Assembly (NCBI RefSeq): GCF_026151205.1
Contig: NC_087074.1
Coordinates: forward strand, 15,420,962-15,484,961
Source: Bolinopsis microptera
Lineage: Eukaryota; Ctenophora; Tentaculata; Lobata; Bolinopsidae
DNA length: 64,000 nt
Direction: 5' to 3'
Below, piece by piece: positions 1 to 12,829 of this stretch; the first letter of the stretch is position 1; each line of letters opens with the position of its first letter. The position numbers were made by a program, and so were the translations under genes. Below the pieces are notes generated by a model. It was not told the origin of the DNA. It was given only the letters and a program-made list of their open reading frames with translations, and made no database searches.

Positions 1-517
1 AAAAAAAAACAAAAAAACAAAAAAAAAACATACATCAAAAAAACAAAGAAAAAAAAATCAAACAAAAAAGAAAAAAAAACACAAAAAAAAAAACAAAAAA
101 ACGAAAAAAAAAAAAACAAAAAAAAAAACAAAAAAATCCAAACAAAACAAATTTCAAACAAACACAAACAATTCAAAAAACAAAAAAAAAAAAAAACACA
201 AAAAAAAAAACAAAAAACACAAAAAAAAAAAATAAAAAAAAAAAATCCAAAACAAAAAAACAAAGCAAATCAAAATTCAAAAAAAATCAAAAAAAAAAAA
301 GAAAAAAAATAATACAAAAAACAAAAAACAAAACACAAAAAACAAAAAACATTTCAACACACAAGCAAAAAAAAACAACAAAAAAAAAAAAAAACAACAA
401 AAAAACAAACAAAAAGAAAATAAAAAAAAAAAAAACAAAAAAAAAAAAAAAATCAAAAAAAAAAAAACAAACAAAAAAACAAAAAAAAAATAATCAAAAA
501 AAAAACAAAAAAAAAAA

Positions 518-550
<33 letters not shown>

Positions 551-838
551 AAACAAAAAAAACAAACAACAAAAAAAAAACAATCAAAACAAAACAAACA
601 CAACACAAAACACAAAAAAATTTCAAAAAAAAAAAAACCAAAAAAACAAAACATCAAAAAAAAAAAAACAAGAAATCCAAAAAAAAAAAAACACAATCAA
701 AACAAACAAAACAAATATCAACAAACAAAAACAAAAAAACAAAAACAAACAAAACCAAAAAAAACAAAAAAAATCATTCAAAAAAAAAAAAAAATCAAAT
801 CAAAAAAAAAACACAAAAAAAAACAAAAAAATTCAGTG
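1..838. repeat. A-rich low-complexity tract
   Basis: The first ~840 bases are almost only A with scattered C and very few T or G, in irregular (A)nC runs of no fixed period. The long minus-strand open frame here (poly-Phe) is a composition artefact. It is not a TTAGGG-type telomere. It could be a decayed simple repeat or poor consensus at a contig end. It changes abruptly to ordinary sequence at about 835. Confidence 0.85.
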
Positions 839-840
839 AA

Positions 841-3800
841 TGGCAGAATTTCAGAAAATGAGAATGCGAGCTCTCAAAGATACCATACTACGACGTAAAT
901 TGAAAAGATTACAAATGAAAATTTAAAGGTGGCCCCTAATCCGTTTTCAGTAATGGGAGTAATCGTGGCTCTAAAATTCCGAACATTTGATGAATGTCAT
1001 AATCAGGCCACATGGTCGTCACTGTGAGGTTATTTCCGGACGATGGTGTTACATAGAACCGTCTGGGTAGATGAGAACTTGAGAGAAGAGTACGAGAAGG
1101 GAGCGAGAGAGAGTGGAGAAGCAGGATAACGTTGCCATGATCATGACGTCGTGTAAAAAGTGTAGCTTTTAAATCGTTGTAAACCTGGTACCTGAAGTTT
1201 CTGATCACTTAGACTCGACAAGATCCTGATCCCCCTAAGTCGGGGGCTGGTTGGTCGGAGGAACAACCCCCACGCTAAGGATCAGGAACACACTAACAAG
1301 GTAATATTTGACAGAGGTAATACGGGTGTTTAGCAGCGGGACAACCCCCACAAAACCACTGTAACCACAAAGTTGTGTACAGTACGAGGGGGGTGGCAGC
1401 GCAGGACCAGTACAGATCCAGAGTAGTGCCAGAACCAGGTAAAGTACAAATTAGATAAAGAGTTGGGTAGAACACACTGCAGTGAAATGAACTACAGGGG
1501 AGAGACGAGTAAACAGAACATTAGCCGACTGTAGAGAGCCAACACGACCACTAGCCAACAAACCAGCACTACAACATCTCAGGGCTCTCCTCCTAGTCTG
1601 GCTCCTCTACAACTCCTGGTACCTCTCTCCTGGCAACCTCTCAAAACATGAAACCTTCTTCTTTGATGAACAGTCGGTTAGAACTTCATATCGTCTGCCA
1701 TAGAACAATTGTGAGACAAGGGGACGGTCTCGTAACCAACCCGTACTGGTAAGCTGATACTGTACTGAGGAGGTGAAACCGCGAGAGATGGAGCAAACAG
1801 ACGGTGGTAGGAAATGACGGAGAGGATCTAGACAACTTTAGGGCTCGATAGTTGAACACAAGATGTTGGTAAACACAGACATAATTAATCACTGACTTTG
1901 ATTAATAAGATTCAAGTTATGCTATGTTGTGTAACCGTTGATTATATCATCAGGATGGCATGTAGTTACTAGTTAATGGTACAGCTGGAGGATATTTTAG
2001 AGGTTTATATTATGCAAACTCCTGCAAAACATTTGTTAGAGAATGGCTATTTATAGATATGTATTTGTGTTGACTTTCGAACCATCCTTTGTTTCTTAGA
2101 GTTCCCGGCCCTACAACAGGGAGAGCGAATGATAAAACAATCAATTGATAAAACGATCAATAATCAAAAGCTTAAAGCAGCTACAAGTCTCGAAAGTCGC
2201 TGCTTATCGTGGGAAACCTGAGCTTGACACCAGCCCTAGATACAGCTAAGGCACGTGAATAGGACATTACTGAGAAAATTAAACACTTGTCGTAAGTCGA
2301 ACTTGATTGCCTAAAGTCTTAATGATGGTCTGTAATCCAGTTGACAGCGACAAGTGGACGTTACAGAACTAAGAGTCAGGGTTAGACCGATTAAAGTGAA
2401 CAGCAACAACTTAACCAGGGTCTCCAGACACTCCCTTCAAGATTTAATGTTGCAATGATGCGACATATTTCCTGAAACACGTGCTGCTCGTTTTGTATTT
2501 AACTCGGACTCGAACGCCGACCATGTTAAATATACATTATTTTGGTGAACTTACAGGAAAAGTTACATTGTGGAAAAAGTAGATCTCTAATCCTGTAATT
2601 GGTTTGTTTCCAGACCTTGAGACCAAGGAAAGTGATTTCTTCAATCGGGCCAGCTTAACTCAAGAGCAGATAGGATAGGAGGCACGAAAGTGACTATGTT
2701 CGTATTATATAAATAATATTATTCCGCGGAAAAAGCTGTCAAAACAAAATACAGAGATCTGGCAACTGTTCTTGAATAAAATTCAAAAGAAGCAATCCTC
2801 GTTCACATTTTTACAAGCACTGTGAGCTGCAACAATCAGCATGTTTGGTGAATAACACTTGTCGTTACGCACAACAAGTCTAATGCACAACAACAGCACT
2901 ACTAGTTATAATCTCACACCATTTTAAAACCGCCCAAAACCACTGCACTTAAAAACTCACACAGTCACAATAAAAGTTTGGGCAGATTTAAAAAGATAAA
3001 AACACAAAAAAACACAAAACAGTCCGGGGATGAGCTCACACACGAAGAAGAAGAGAATAATAAAAAAGAAGATAATAATAAAGGCGTGCCACCCGTCGTG
3101 CTGTTTTGCTTGTCAGCTCACAGCACAACGTGCTACACACAAAATAGTCAGCGAATATAGAGTCAGCACCACCGTATTATTATTATCAGCTAGAGCACTG
3201 TTTTCATCTTCACAACATGACCGTGATGTCACGTGACTGCTGGTAATAGTTATATAATGTGGTTCTGGTGATAACATCCGAGGTTTTAGTGATGATGGTC
3301 AAGTGAAAAACTAACTGTTGGATGTGTTGTTGGAATCACGCATATATCATAAATGATTATTAGTTTAATATTATTTTTTTGTTAGCAACTTATAATTTAG
3401 ACTCTTATTTATTAGTAAAGACAAGTCTGATCACTACGTAAACGTAGAACAATCTAGAAACAATTTCACTAAACTGAAGAACACAAGGCCGACCCTACAA
3501 GATCTAGACGAAAAGTGATACAACTTAACAGTTCAGTCAAGAGACACAGCCCAATATATCATGCATCTATCAATCATATTACACGACAAACACTGGGTCT
3601 AACCAATTAGACCGATCAACCGTGATCACTAATAATAGACGGGCTGTGAAGTCAGTTTGACATGACGTAACAGTGTAGTAAGCATCTAGCATATTGACAC
3701 CCTTAAATTAAGGTTAACAGTTTCGGCAAGCACGTCATTTTAAGTGGGACTCTTTTACCCGAAATAATGGGACTTTTAAACGGAGTCTTTTAATACTTTG

Positions 3801-4171
3801 AGCAATCGCCACAGTTGCAACTTGATAAACTGTAAATATTCACAGCATCCCCAAGCTCCTAAGTCAGTTCAGAGCATGTAATTAGCACCTACATTCCTTT
3901 TGCATACCTCGTTGTGGTCGTTGCGTATTTGACAGCACGTGTGAAAATTTAGCAGAGACATAATTCTGAACCTAAATGTGTTTCATAACCTACTACTGCC
4001 ATGCAATATGCATCTGTGTTTAGTGTTGACAGTAGACTAAACACCAACAAGTTGAGACTCAAGAACGTAGGAACAACTGAGAACAACAGAGAACAAAAGA
4101 GAACAACATAGAACAACAAATATCAACAGAGAACAGAGAACAACACAGAACAACACAGAACAATCGCTAAC
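841..4171. other. Intergenic or intronic DNA, no gene recognised
   Basis: No open frame here resembles a known protein or is bounded by convincing splice sites. A minus-strand frame at 936-1208 (90 codons) is serine/leucine-rich and unrecognised. The end of the stretch (about 4,072-4,163) is a degenerate purine-rich repeat built on AGAACAAC. It lies just inside the intron downstream of the minus-strand exon at 4,172-4,528. Confidence 0.6.
4072..4163. repeat. AGAACAAC-type short tandem repeat
   Basis: The motif gaacaac/agaacaa recurs about a dozen times with small variations. On the minus strand it lies immediately 3' of the exon ending at 4,172, so it would be the pyrimidine-rich start of that intron when read on the plus strand. 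No function is implied. Confidence 0.7.
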
Positions 4172-4528
4172 CTGTTCTGTATTCTGGAGTGTAAATCTTC
4201 AGATTCTCATAGTGCGAATTGTCCGAGTGCCCCCCGAACATTGAGTACTCCTCTCCTCTTCTGGGGACAGGAGAGTACTCCTCACTAGCTCCTGTCACGT
4301 ACTGTTCATGTCCGGCTGTGTACGAATCCTCTTCCCCGCAGAATCGGTAGTGATTCTCACGTTCACTGCACCCATAGTTGCGCTCAATGTGCTGCGCGGA
4401 GTGATCCATTGTATCGTGACGCTCTATCTCGTTAACTATTTCGATAAAACCATGTGGATTGTACAGCTGCTGGTCACGATTTCCATGGCCAGATCCATAC
4501 ATTGTTGAAATGGGGTCGAGCCTCTCAG
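4172..4528 (-). CDS. Internal coding exon, Tyr/Glu-rich probable cytoplasmic tail
   Basis: An internal exon of an unrecognised minus-strand gene. On the minus strand a pyrimidine-rich tract ending TTGCAATAG precedes position 4,528, and the exon ends at 4,172 before a GTTAGC donor. Both flanking introns are phase 1, so the exon could be skipped in frame. The roughly 119 encoded residues are hydrophilic and rich in Tyr, Glu, His and Gly. Near the end, YENL is followed closely by two more tyrosines. No globular domain is visible; the composition resembles the intracellular tail of a receptor, much like the tail exons of the Ig/FN3 gene at 62-64 kb. Neighbouring exons were not found. The exon call rests on an open frame of 118 codons, two good splice sites and biased composition. 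The tail interpretation is inference. Confidence 0.55.
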
Positions 4529-7500
4529 CTATTGCAAGAACAGGTGTTAGTGTAAAAATGAAAATGTCATTTTGCTAATATTCAACTAATAAATCATTTG
4601 TTTCTCAAATTTTCAGGCGTAAGTAATTGATAATATTGTAACGATTATGTAGATTGTAGTTGTATAATTAAGTAGATGTAAATTCATAGAAAATTAATAT
4701 AAGTGTACACAATACACATGCCAGGAATATAAATATCCGGAATCAAGGAATGTGCATTTATTCATAACCACAAACTTTAGTGGGCAATTAAAAATTGTTT
4801 TGAAATTTAATATACTGAAATTTGATTTAGAGGATGTTGATCCGTGTGAACGGTCTTCACTGAACCTTACAGTTACACTCATAACTAAATACATGTCTCC
4901 GACTATATCTCTATATTGTTTATTGTATTATAACTATAATTTAAATTTGTTAAGATTTAAACATATTATGTTAACAAATTGTCAGCAGCATATAATTTAT
5001 GTATGATTCTGACGAATCTGTCAGAACAATTAGAATTCATCAAAACGAACAATCATTGCAGAAGAAGAATTGAAATAAAACGTCTAGTGTTGTCTGGTAA
5101 TGGCATTACATCCTTTTAATGGCTATACTAGTATTTCAATTTTTATAAATATACCAGCTTGTAGCAAATACTAGCTTCTTCTAGTCTGTATAACACTCAC
5201 TCAGGAAAATTGTTGTACAGAACATGTTGAGATTTTATTTTCAATAACGTGCATGCTGCTTGTCAATATGGTGTTTAGTAGTGTACATTCATCATTTGCT
5301 AGACACTCGCGTGATAAATTTATCAAATAAAGAACAATCGTAATTTGCCGTACTGAGATTACTTGTTAAAAAACGTCCTGTTAAAATGAAGCGAGAGAAT
5401 GGTTTTTGAGGATTGAATTTTTAGACATATATTTTGAAAGAATTTCCTTGTGTTTGAAATCTCACCAAACTTTAATACTCTTTGTTACATTTTTCATCTA
5501 ACTTGCCTTTTGTGGGCAGCAAGGTAGAGGGACTGACCATCAATCACACCATTGCATTATATGGATATAATCATAGTCTGAGCTGTAAATTCAGCTCTAA
5601 TTGGCATGGATGGAAAGATGGTGAGGAGAGTTAGAGGGAGGAAATTTGTTGATAAATTAGTTGATAAATTTTTGGACAAAGTATACGCTTCCAATGTTTG
5701 AAGTATCACTATCGCCATCTCAAATTTTGGACGGATTGCGGTGGGAGTAAACAGCACCATCTAAAGAACGAATTAGAGGAACACAATTTAGAGAAACAAA
5801 ATTTAAATATCATTGCCATTACAATGAATATAAATATCAAATGAATATAGATATCAAAATCCAATGATAACTTTCATTTCATTTCAAGATTAAATTATTT
5901 TACTAGGAACAACTATTGTTGCAAGTACTTAAGCACTGGGTAGCAAAATACACGCCCCACACTTTAAAGTCAAGTAAATCTACTTCATACTCTAGTTAAA
6001 ATGATTGATAAAAAGTTTAAATTTTGATTTTTTGAGATAATGGCAAAGATGGTCCAGTATGCTGCCATCGTAGGACAAGCAACACTAGACCCATTCTGAT
6101 CCCAGACATCAACTGTAGAAGCACATGAGTTATGAGTAGAAACTTGATCGGTGCAACAGTCTTCTGGCTGAGATAAAGGTGGCTAGGGTCTTCATGAAAA
6201 TTCTCTCTAAATTCAGTTGTTTCTGATAGACAGGAGTGATATCTATCAGCTGATTTTGGCCCCATGGAAAAATATTGTTCCTAACCAACATTTTCAGTGG
6301 TCAAAGGTCAGCGCTTATGTGTAATTGTAGATATTTTGTATATTGGGCGAAAGATTTTCAATCGCGCCCTGAAACACAGTTATACAAATCTATCTTATCC
6401 TACATTTTTTGAGCAATTATGCTCAAACTTTCAGGATATGTTCTTATTAGGATCATTTAGAAGAGATCTCTAGAACCAATTTTAAGATATACTTTTTTTT
6501 AATTTTCATTCGATTTTGAAAATCTTGGACATCCAAAAATCGTCACAAAACGACACTGAATAATCATCTTAGAATACCTCTTCAGTATATCCAAATTGTA
6601 GTGTATTGTAAACATAGTACTTTAGTCTTTACTTTACTAAGTACAACTCATACTAGTTTTAGCTCAAGTGAGTCTCGAATCAGATGGTGGTCCTTAGATG
6701 AATTGCTTAGATGGATTTCAGGAAAAATAACAATAAGAGTCCCTACTCCCTGAAATATTGTCTGGTTTGTGATTGATCGCTGATGAATCTGATTTATGCC
6801 TCAGCTATAGTTTGCTGCTGTATTCAAACTCGTTGATTTCATGTCTTGGGACAATATGCGGTATGACAATAAATCACTGATGACTATCATGTTACATCTA
6901 AGTTATTACATTTTCTTCAGAACGGTCTGACGGACGATCCAGAACTCTAACCCTCTACTCTGAAATTTGGTTTTCCTTAATATGCATACAACTATTAAAC
7001 CTGGGTTGGTTTTCTTCAATGAATATGGAATAAAGGAAGTAAGAGAATACAATATGAAGGTGTGGTGTGGTAGTGCATAAAAGGTACCGTTAAATTTAGA
7101 TGTTGTCAGTTAACTGACTGTAAAGCAGAGGCGGCAATTTGAGGGTGTCCAGGCGGCCGGGGACGCCTTTAAATTTATAATCCTGGTGGCAGGTGCTATA
7201 AAATAGACATAGTAATAAGTAATAAGTGATTAGGAAAGATAACAAATCGCAATATCAAGACTCGTTTACAATCAATGAAACAAGAAATTACAATGAACAA
7301 GAAATTAAATTATAGCACAATTTTACAGAATAAAAAGATGGAAAACAATTCATAAAATATAAAGCCCATTTTGTGTAAGACTTTTGTCCTTGACAGCTAG
7401 TTTGGTTTAGGAAGGACAGGAAACAACCGGGGCAAGAAAGCGGCGTGCCTGAAAGCTTTTGCACACACCGTACACGCAAGTGTCAGTTAGGTTTTTTAGA

Positions 7501-8379
7501 GACAGGGCACATAATTAGGACTAGAGAAGAAATATTGTTAAGTAGACATTAGGGGTTTCTGTATTATAGTTGTTACTATAGGGTTGCTGTCCTTGTTGTG
7601 ACACAACGTCTACACAAAAACATGCTTATTAAGTTTTATATCAGTGTGGTTCAAGGATATAAAATGTGGCTTCAAGGTTGATATTTAAGAGATCTTGCGA
7701 AAGATTAATGGCCTTTGTAACACAATGGTTAGATAAGCAATAAATATCTTAAACTATACAGGCAAATTAAAAATTTCTTTATACATCATTCTAGATTAGA
7801 TTTAAAAAGTTCAAAAAATATCAATTATTTTATTAATACCTTCTCACGACATTCTTTAACCTCACAGGGACCACTTGTGAAAACATATCCTAAGGAAATT
7901 AATTGAGATGTTGAGAACAGCCATATAATGTTATGGAAAACAATATTTGTTGCAGCAAAATCTTTTACGGTCCAATCAAGTCAGGGCGGTGGTTATGGCT
8001 GATTGGTCTAATAGCGCACTTTTAAGTTTTCTCCGCAAGCCACATTACACTAGAAGTAAAGTCAGTCAATCTAACCTTGGGTTTCAAATGTTAAAAATAT
8101 ATGGTTGACCTAGTGATGTGTGTTGTCAGGATGGGCTACCTGAAAGATAATACGGCAGGGTTTACCTCGACGAACATGTGTAACCCACATATAGGGATAT
8201 TGGAGCACGGAAATTCATTATCTTGTAGAGCTCGAGGTAACTGTGGTATTATATAGATTTGTGAATAGCTAGAAAAATATTAATGCTTGAAAATCGGTTT
8301 GGTGAGTTCTTATTAAGAAAAAATTTTTGGTCCGTTTCTGGTGTCCTATAGGCCTAGAACGTGCACAAGTCTTAAACTT
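4529..8379. other. Gene-free stretch with repeat fragments
   Basis: No coding region is supported. Small open frames (for example 5,557-5,760 and 6,017-6,265 on the minus strand) are unrecognised and have no splice context. The part at 6,180-6,560 belongs to a repeat that recurs at about 53,840-54,160. The remainder is AT-rich unique sequence. Confidence 0.6.
6180..6560. repeat. Interspersed repeat, copy 1
   Basis: This segment shares several blocks with 53,840-54,160. One block containing GGTCAAAGGTCAGCGC and another with a GATATCTATCAG core are in opposite orientation in the second copy, whereas the ACAAATCTATCTT block is in the same orientation in both. No coding capacity is seen, so it is probably a non-autonomous element or a piece of one. 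Confidence 0.5.
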
Positions 8380-10800
8380 AACAAGGTACGCCAGACCTAT
8401 CACCAAATAGTACTCTGAGACAGTACTGTCTGAGGCAGAAAATATTGTCTTATACGTTTTTTATTTTTGCTTAGCTGCCCCACCCAATACAGACATACAG
8501 TAGTCAAGATGTGATCGAACAGAGTAAATACATTGATTGTTGTAGACAATCGAAGGGAGTCAGCAAGTCTACATAAAGTGGATCGTGAATGATATAGGGT
8601 TCGCTTAAGAGCTTTAAAGTGTCTCTCCCCATGATAGGTTCTCGACAATTATAACCCCAGAAATGCGATGAAACCTTTTTAGAATTGGATAGTTGTCTAT
8701 AGTTAGTACAGGTTCAGGGTGTGATAAATCACTGAATTAGGAACCTCCAAGTTGGGGATTGAATTGTAATGTAGCACACTTGGACATGTTTATATGTAAC
8801 TTATTTCGCTCTCATATAAACTGTAATGATGACAAAAGCTCCATTTCCTCGTTCAAATGGCCTCACGTTTTGTTATTGCCGACAACAATATATTAGTATC
8901 ATCAGCAAAGGTAACAATGATCCAAATTTTAGAAACTGTTTGATGATTTCGTTCATATGTTATATAATAAGGTTCTACAGATAGTAATGAGTTCCAAGAA
9001 TTAACCCTTTGGGAAACACCAAATTGAAGAATCGACTTCTATGGTATGGTATAGGGAATTCTTTATGGATTTGTTATTCTCCTACAACTTCAGTGTATTG
9101 TCTACTAATCCATCACATGGTAGTTTTGAGATTCAACTGGTAGCTCTATACTCTTTACGAAAGAGAGGTTATAATTGCAACTCCTCTCAAACTCCACAAC
9201 CTCTAATTTTATAAGAAGTGTTGATGATCAAAAAAAAAAAGGCGATGGTGTCAAAAGCATTGCTAAGGTCAATGAATATTCCTAAAACATGATACCTTAA
9301 GTTTACGAGAATTTCGTAATTAAATCTACAGAAAATTTGGACTGCAAGCGATGAAGAGTGAGATTTCCTAAATCCAAACTGTGTCTCGATATAACTCCCT
9401 GGGAGCTAACAAATCGTATATTCTAGAATATTTAGCTTTATCAAAGATCTTCCCGAAGACGGCAGTGTGGATATAGGACGGTAGTACTCGATTTCTTCTG
9501 GGTTACCATTCATAAAAACAGGTAGTTACTTTTACCAGTTTTCAGGACATCAGGAAATATACCTTGGGTCCTTAAAGGATATATGAAGTAATTCGATAAC
9601 CACAGGTGTCAATTTACATGATATCCATTTTTATACACTTATGGGAACGGGGGGGGGTGACCTGCATACCATTTTTCGTACTCTCTATGATTTTTCAATA
9701 TTTCGTATCGAGAGCAATCTACTGAACCTAAAATTTTTTTCATTTCTTGGGTTCAGGAATCATAGAAAGTTTTTCATTGGTAATATAGGCAGGCCCACCC
9801 CAATTAGATAGATTATACAGTGTCTCATTCAGCATATTGGAGCAATAGAGACAAACCAAAGCTATTTAATCCAATAGCAATTGCTCTCTATCAACTAGTT
9901 CTTTGGTTATCAATGAAAAATGGGGCTTGGTTTGCCTCTTCTTTTTTGCCCTCTGAGTTCGTTAATAAATTGCCAGGATTATCTTGCTGTTTTCACAGTT
10001 GTATAGAATTTCTTTACAGTAATGCCAACGTTGGCAGCTTTAATGATAGCTTGAGCATCCTCCGATAATCATCTAAATACTTGGTATCGCAAGATATTAC
10101 CACCAAGGGTTCTTATTGGTAACGGTGGCACCAAATCCTTACGTAGTTCATGCTTTCCTTTCTACAGACTGGATGATACTGTCTGTGAAATCCATGGTAA
10201 GTTTGGGAGTTCTTTATGTCACTTTCGGTACCGTCCAGTTTGCAGTGTTTGTCAAGTGTCTGGTCAAAACGAGCCGTTAAACTCTCAAATTTTGTTGAAG
10301 AGTGAGCTGGATTACCTTTACCTTCAAGTTCAGTTACAAAGCTTTTCAATTAGGAACTTAAGTAATCATCATATCGGACATGTTACTGAGGCTCTGTACT
10401 GCCGAGGGTCCTCTACTGAAGTGAAGGTAAATATAGGGGAATGCTCACCAAGCCGTCTTCAATAACACCTGATAAGACTATATTTCTCATTTTATTTGTT
10501 TAAAATGTTATCGAAGCAGAAACTTTTACAGTTTTGACGAAAATGTGATTGCAATGGAGATAGTCGGGTAAAAGCCGTTTCTGAAATAAAGTAATCCACA
10601 AAGAGCGGGAGCTGGTAGAAATATTAAGTATGTTAGAGTTAAAGACTCCCAACAAATTGACAGTTTTCCGCATTTAGCTGAGTTTTGCAAGTAGTTCCAG
10701 GTTTTCACAAAAGCTATCAAAGCAGCCAATAGGGGGTCGGAAAATGACAGCCATAACAATTTAGCCTGCCTGCTCAACTGATAGGTTTATCAACAAAGAG
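8380..10800 (-). mobile_element. Decayed non-LTR retrotransposon (endonuclease and RT remnants)
   Basis: Read on the minus strand from high to low coordinates, broken pieces appear in the order of a CR1/Jockey-like ORF2. Endonuclease traces lie at about 10,780-10,500 (KCGK, then a GFYPTIS-like stretch). A linker with KHCKL lies at 10,349-10,113. RT finger motifs lie at about 9,580-9,490 (FPDVLKTGK, then YYRPIS in a shifted frame). QFGFR is near 9,380, FIDLSNAFDTI near 9,260 and FADDTNI near 8,900. C-terminal residues with a TLFDHILT/YWVG stretch are at 8,648-8,400. Many stops and frameshifts separate them, so it is inactive. The order and strand are consistent with one insertion. It belongs to the same broad family as the elements at 12.8-20.5 kb. 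Confidence 0.75.
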
Positions 10801-12829
10801 GCTCTCATTATTGTAGTACAGTGTGATACGTTTTTTTTTTCTAAGACCACAGTATTAAATGGTCAGATACCAAGATGAGCAACACCTCTGTGCCTTTTTG
10901 CTTACCTGCCAATGTATCTTTGATAGAATCCTGATGTATGATGAATTTGGTACAGGCCCTGCTGTGCAGGATCCGTTGGTATTCAGCAAGACCAATCATA
11001 TCAAACGAGTGCCCCTATACATGTTTGAGTTCATTAGGAAAGCTATCAAATTAGATGCGTTTCATCTAATTGTAGAATAAAAGTTGATAACATAGATATT
11101 TTTGAGGAAGTGATCTGCTTGATTGCATATAAGAACTCGATTTTAGAGTACGACGGCAACGTTTTCAAGTACACGGCATACGATGCAATTCAGGCATCTT
11201 CCTGGTTTCTATTATCATAAAATCTATCAGAATCTATAGATTTCCTCATCAGAAATGAAATGGGCATAACCGTTCCTCTGCAGAACCTGCCCACACGCAG
11301 CACATCCATAGACCAATTTTGCATGAGATTTAGCTGATTTGAAACACTTAGTATGGATGGCATATTTCTAGTTTTCACACTCTATAAAGGTTGTCCGATG
11401 GTAAAATGATCACTGGGCAAGCTCACAGCACATCTGTAATCCATTTCATAATCATTTTTACTAAGTGGGGCTGTTAGACCCCACTGACTGGTTGTGTATT
11501 CCCACGTCTTGTCCGCTCTTGCCTCTCTCTCACATACACCCACCTGTGTAAGCGCACACGCAATGATCTTCCCGTGAAATTTTGTGTGCAGGGAGATCCA
11601 ATCCTACCCTCTTGGACTACTCAGCCGCGCAGTTTTAAACACTAGTTAATTGTAAACGTGTAGCAAAGCACATCGTGCGCATCCCACTACAGGTATATAT
11701 TATGATATTGCCTCGATTTTGGGGTCCAGGACCCTTTGAAACTATTGACTGTTTGAGATACTGCGTGGCTGAGATCGTACACGAGTGTGTCCAGTTTTCA
11801 CCAAGTATAATTTTTGTTTTTGTTTATTGCTGTCGCTGTAAGTGTTACACATAAACATTTACAAGGCCCTGTGTGTAATGTAACCGGTAGTTTTGAGTAC
11901 CAAGTGCATGAGCCGGCTCCCAAGCCCCCCACCCTCCCCCAGTCCCTCGATTGGACCCCCAACAAAACTGCCAGCCAGCTCCCACGAGCCGCCTCTGCTG
12001 TAAAGGATTTAATAATATTGTTAAATCTCCAATTCCTTTCGTTAATTAAAATTGTCGTGGAACAACTGTAAACCAAAACAAAGATATGCATCACCGACTA
12101 GTTTTTTTTCTTCATTGATTTATTAGTTTTCATTGATTACTAAAATTTGGCAATTTGGTTCAACTAAATCACTCGCCAAGCATTTTTAATTATTTAACAT
12201 AAGAACTCTAACATCTAAGCACATAAAAGTAACATTATTTTGAGCGTGGTAAATCACTCGCTCTACACAACACTCGATCTTCGAAATTTTTCTAAAAGTC
12301 CCCCGACAGTTGAAACTTGAATCGATGTATTTTCAGACATTGACTCCGAATCACCCCCATGACATAGGGTTAAAATGTTCCCCTTGCAAGATATCATGGC
12401 AAAAACCCACAAATCATATTGTTCAGAATAAAACAAATATTATATTCAAATCTCTTATTCATCAATATTAAATCATTATAGAACCTAATTTAGTGGCTTG
12501 ATCGTTATGTTAGGGCATTCATTAGCTGATGCTGACAGGCACTGCATGGGGCAGAGAACTAGACCATTACGCGGAGGCTTACAATGACCCTTTTTGAACC
12601 CCATGGCAGTGCTATTTTATAAGGTACAAATTTAAACGAAGTTATGAAAACGGATCAAGTCACTCCTGTTTTTACACATATCAACAGCAACTTAAAACAA
12701 CCTAGAATTGGTACAACTCACTTGAAGATTAAACTGTTAGTGATGAGAGATTGGGCAATTAACATTTTAGTAGTCGGAGACATGCGGATCAGCTTCTGAG
12801 GTTCTAATAGTTCATTCAGACCAGAAGTT
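10801..12829. other. Unassigned sequence between two retrotransposon relics
   Basis: No gene is recognised. A plus-strand open frame at 10,859-11,080 (73 codons) and a minus-strand zinc-finger-like snippet near 11,270-11,340 (a CAAC..G pattern followed by a tyrosine and histidine) could be worn pieces of the flanking retroelements, but I cannot place them. Plus-strand and minus-strand frames at 11,800-12,090 overlap each other and resemble nothing known. Confidence 0.45.

Noticed and set aside
277-696. Long poly-Phe open frame on the minus strand
   Set aside because: It is the translation of A-rich low-complexity DNA; no coding bias or family.
10859-11080. 73-codon plus-strand ORF as a gene
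   Set aside because: No family resemblance and it lies among retroelement debris; left as unassigned.
11798-12094. Two overlapping ORFs of 85-98 codons on opposite strands
   Set aside because: No recognisable family, no splice or start support; they overlap each other fully.
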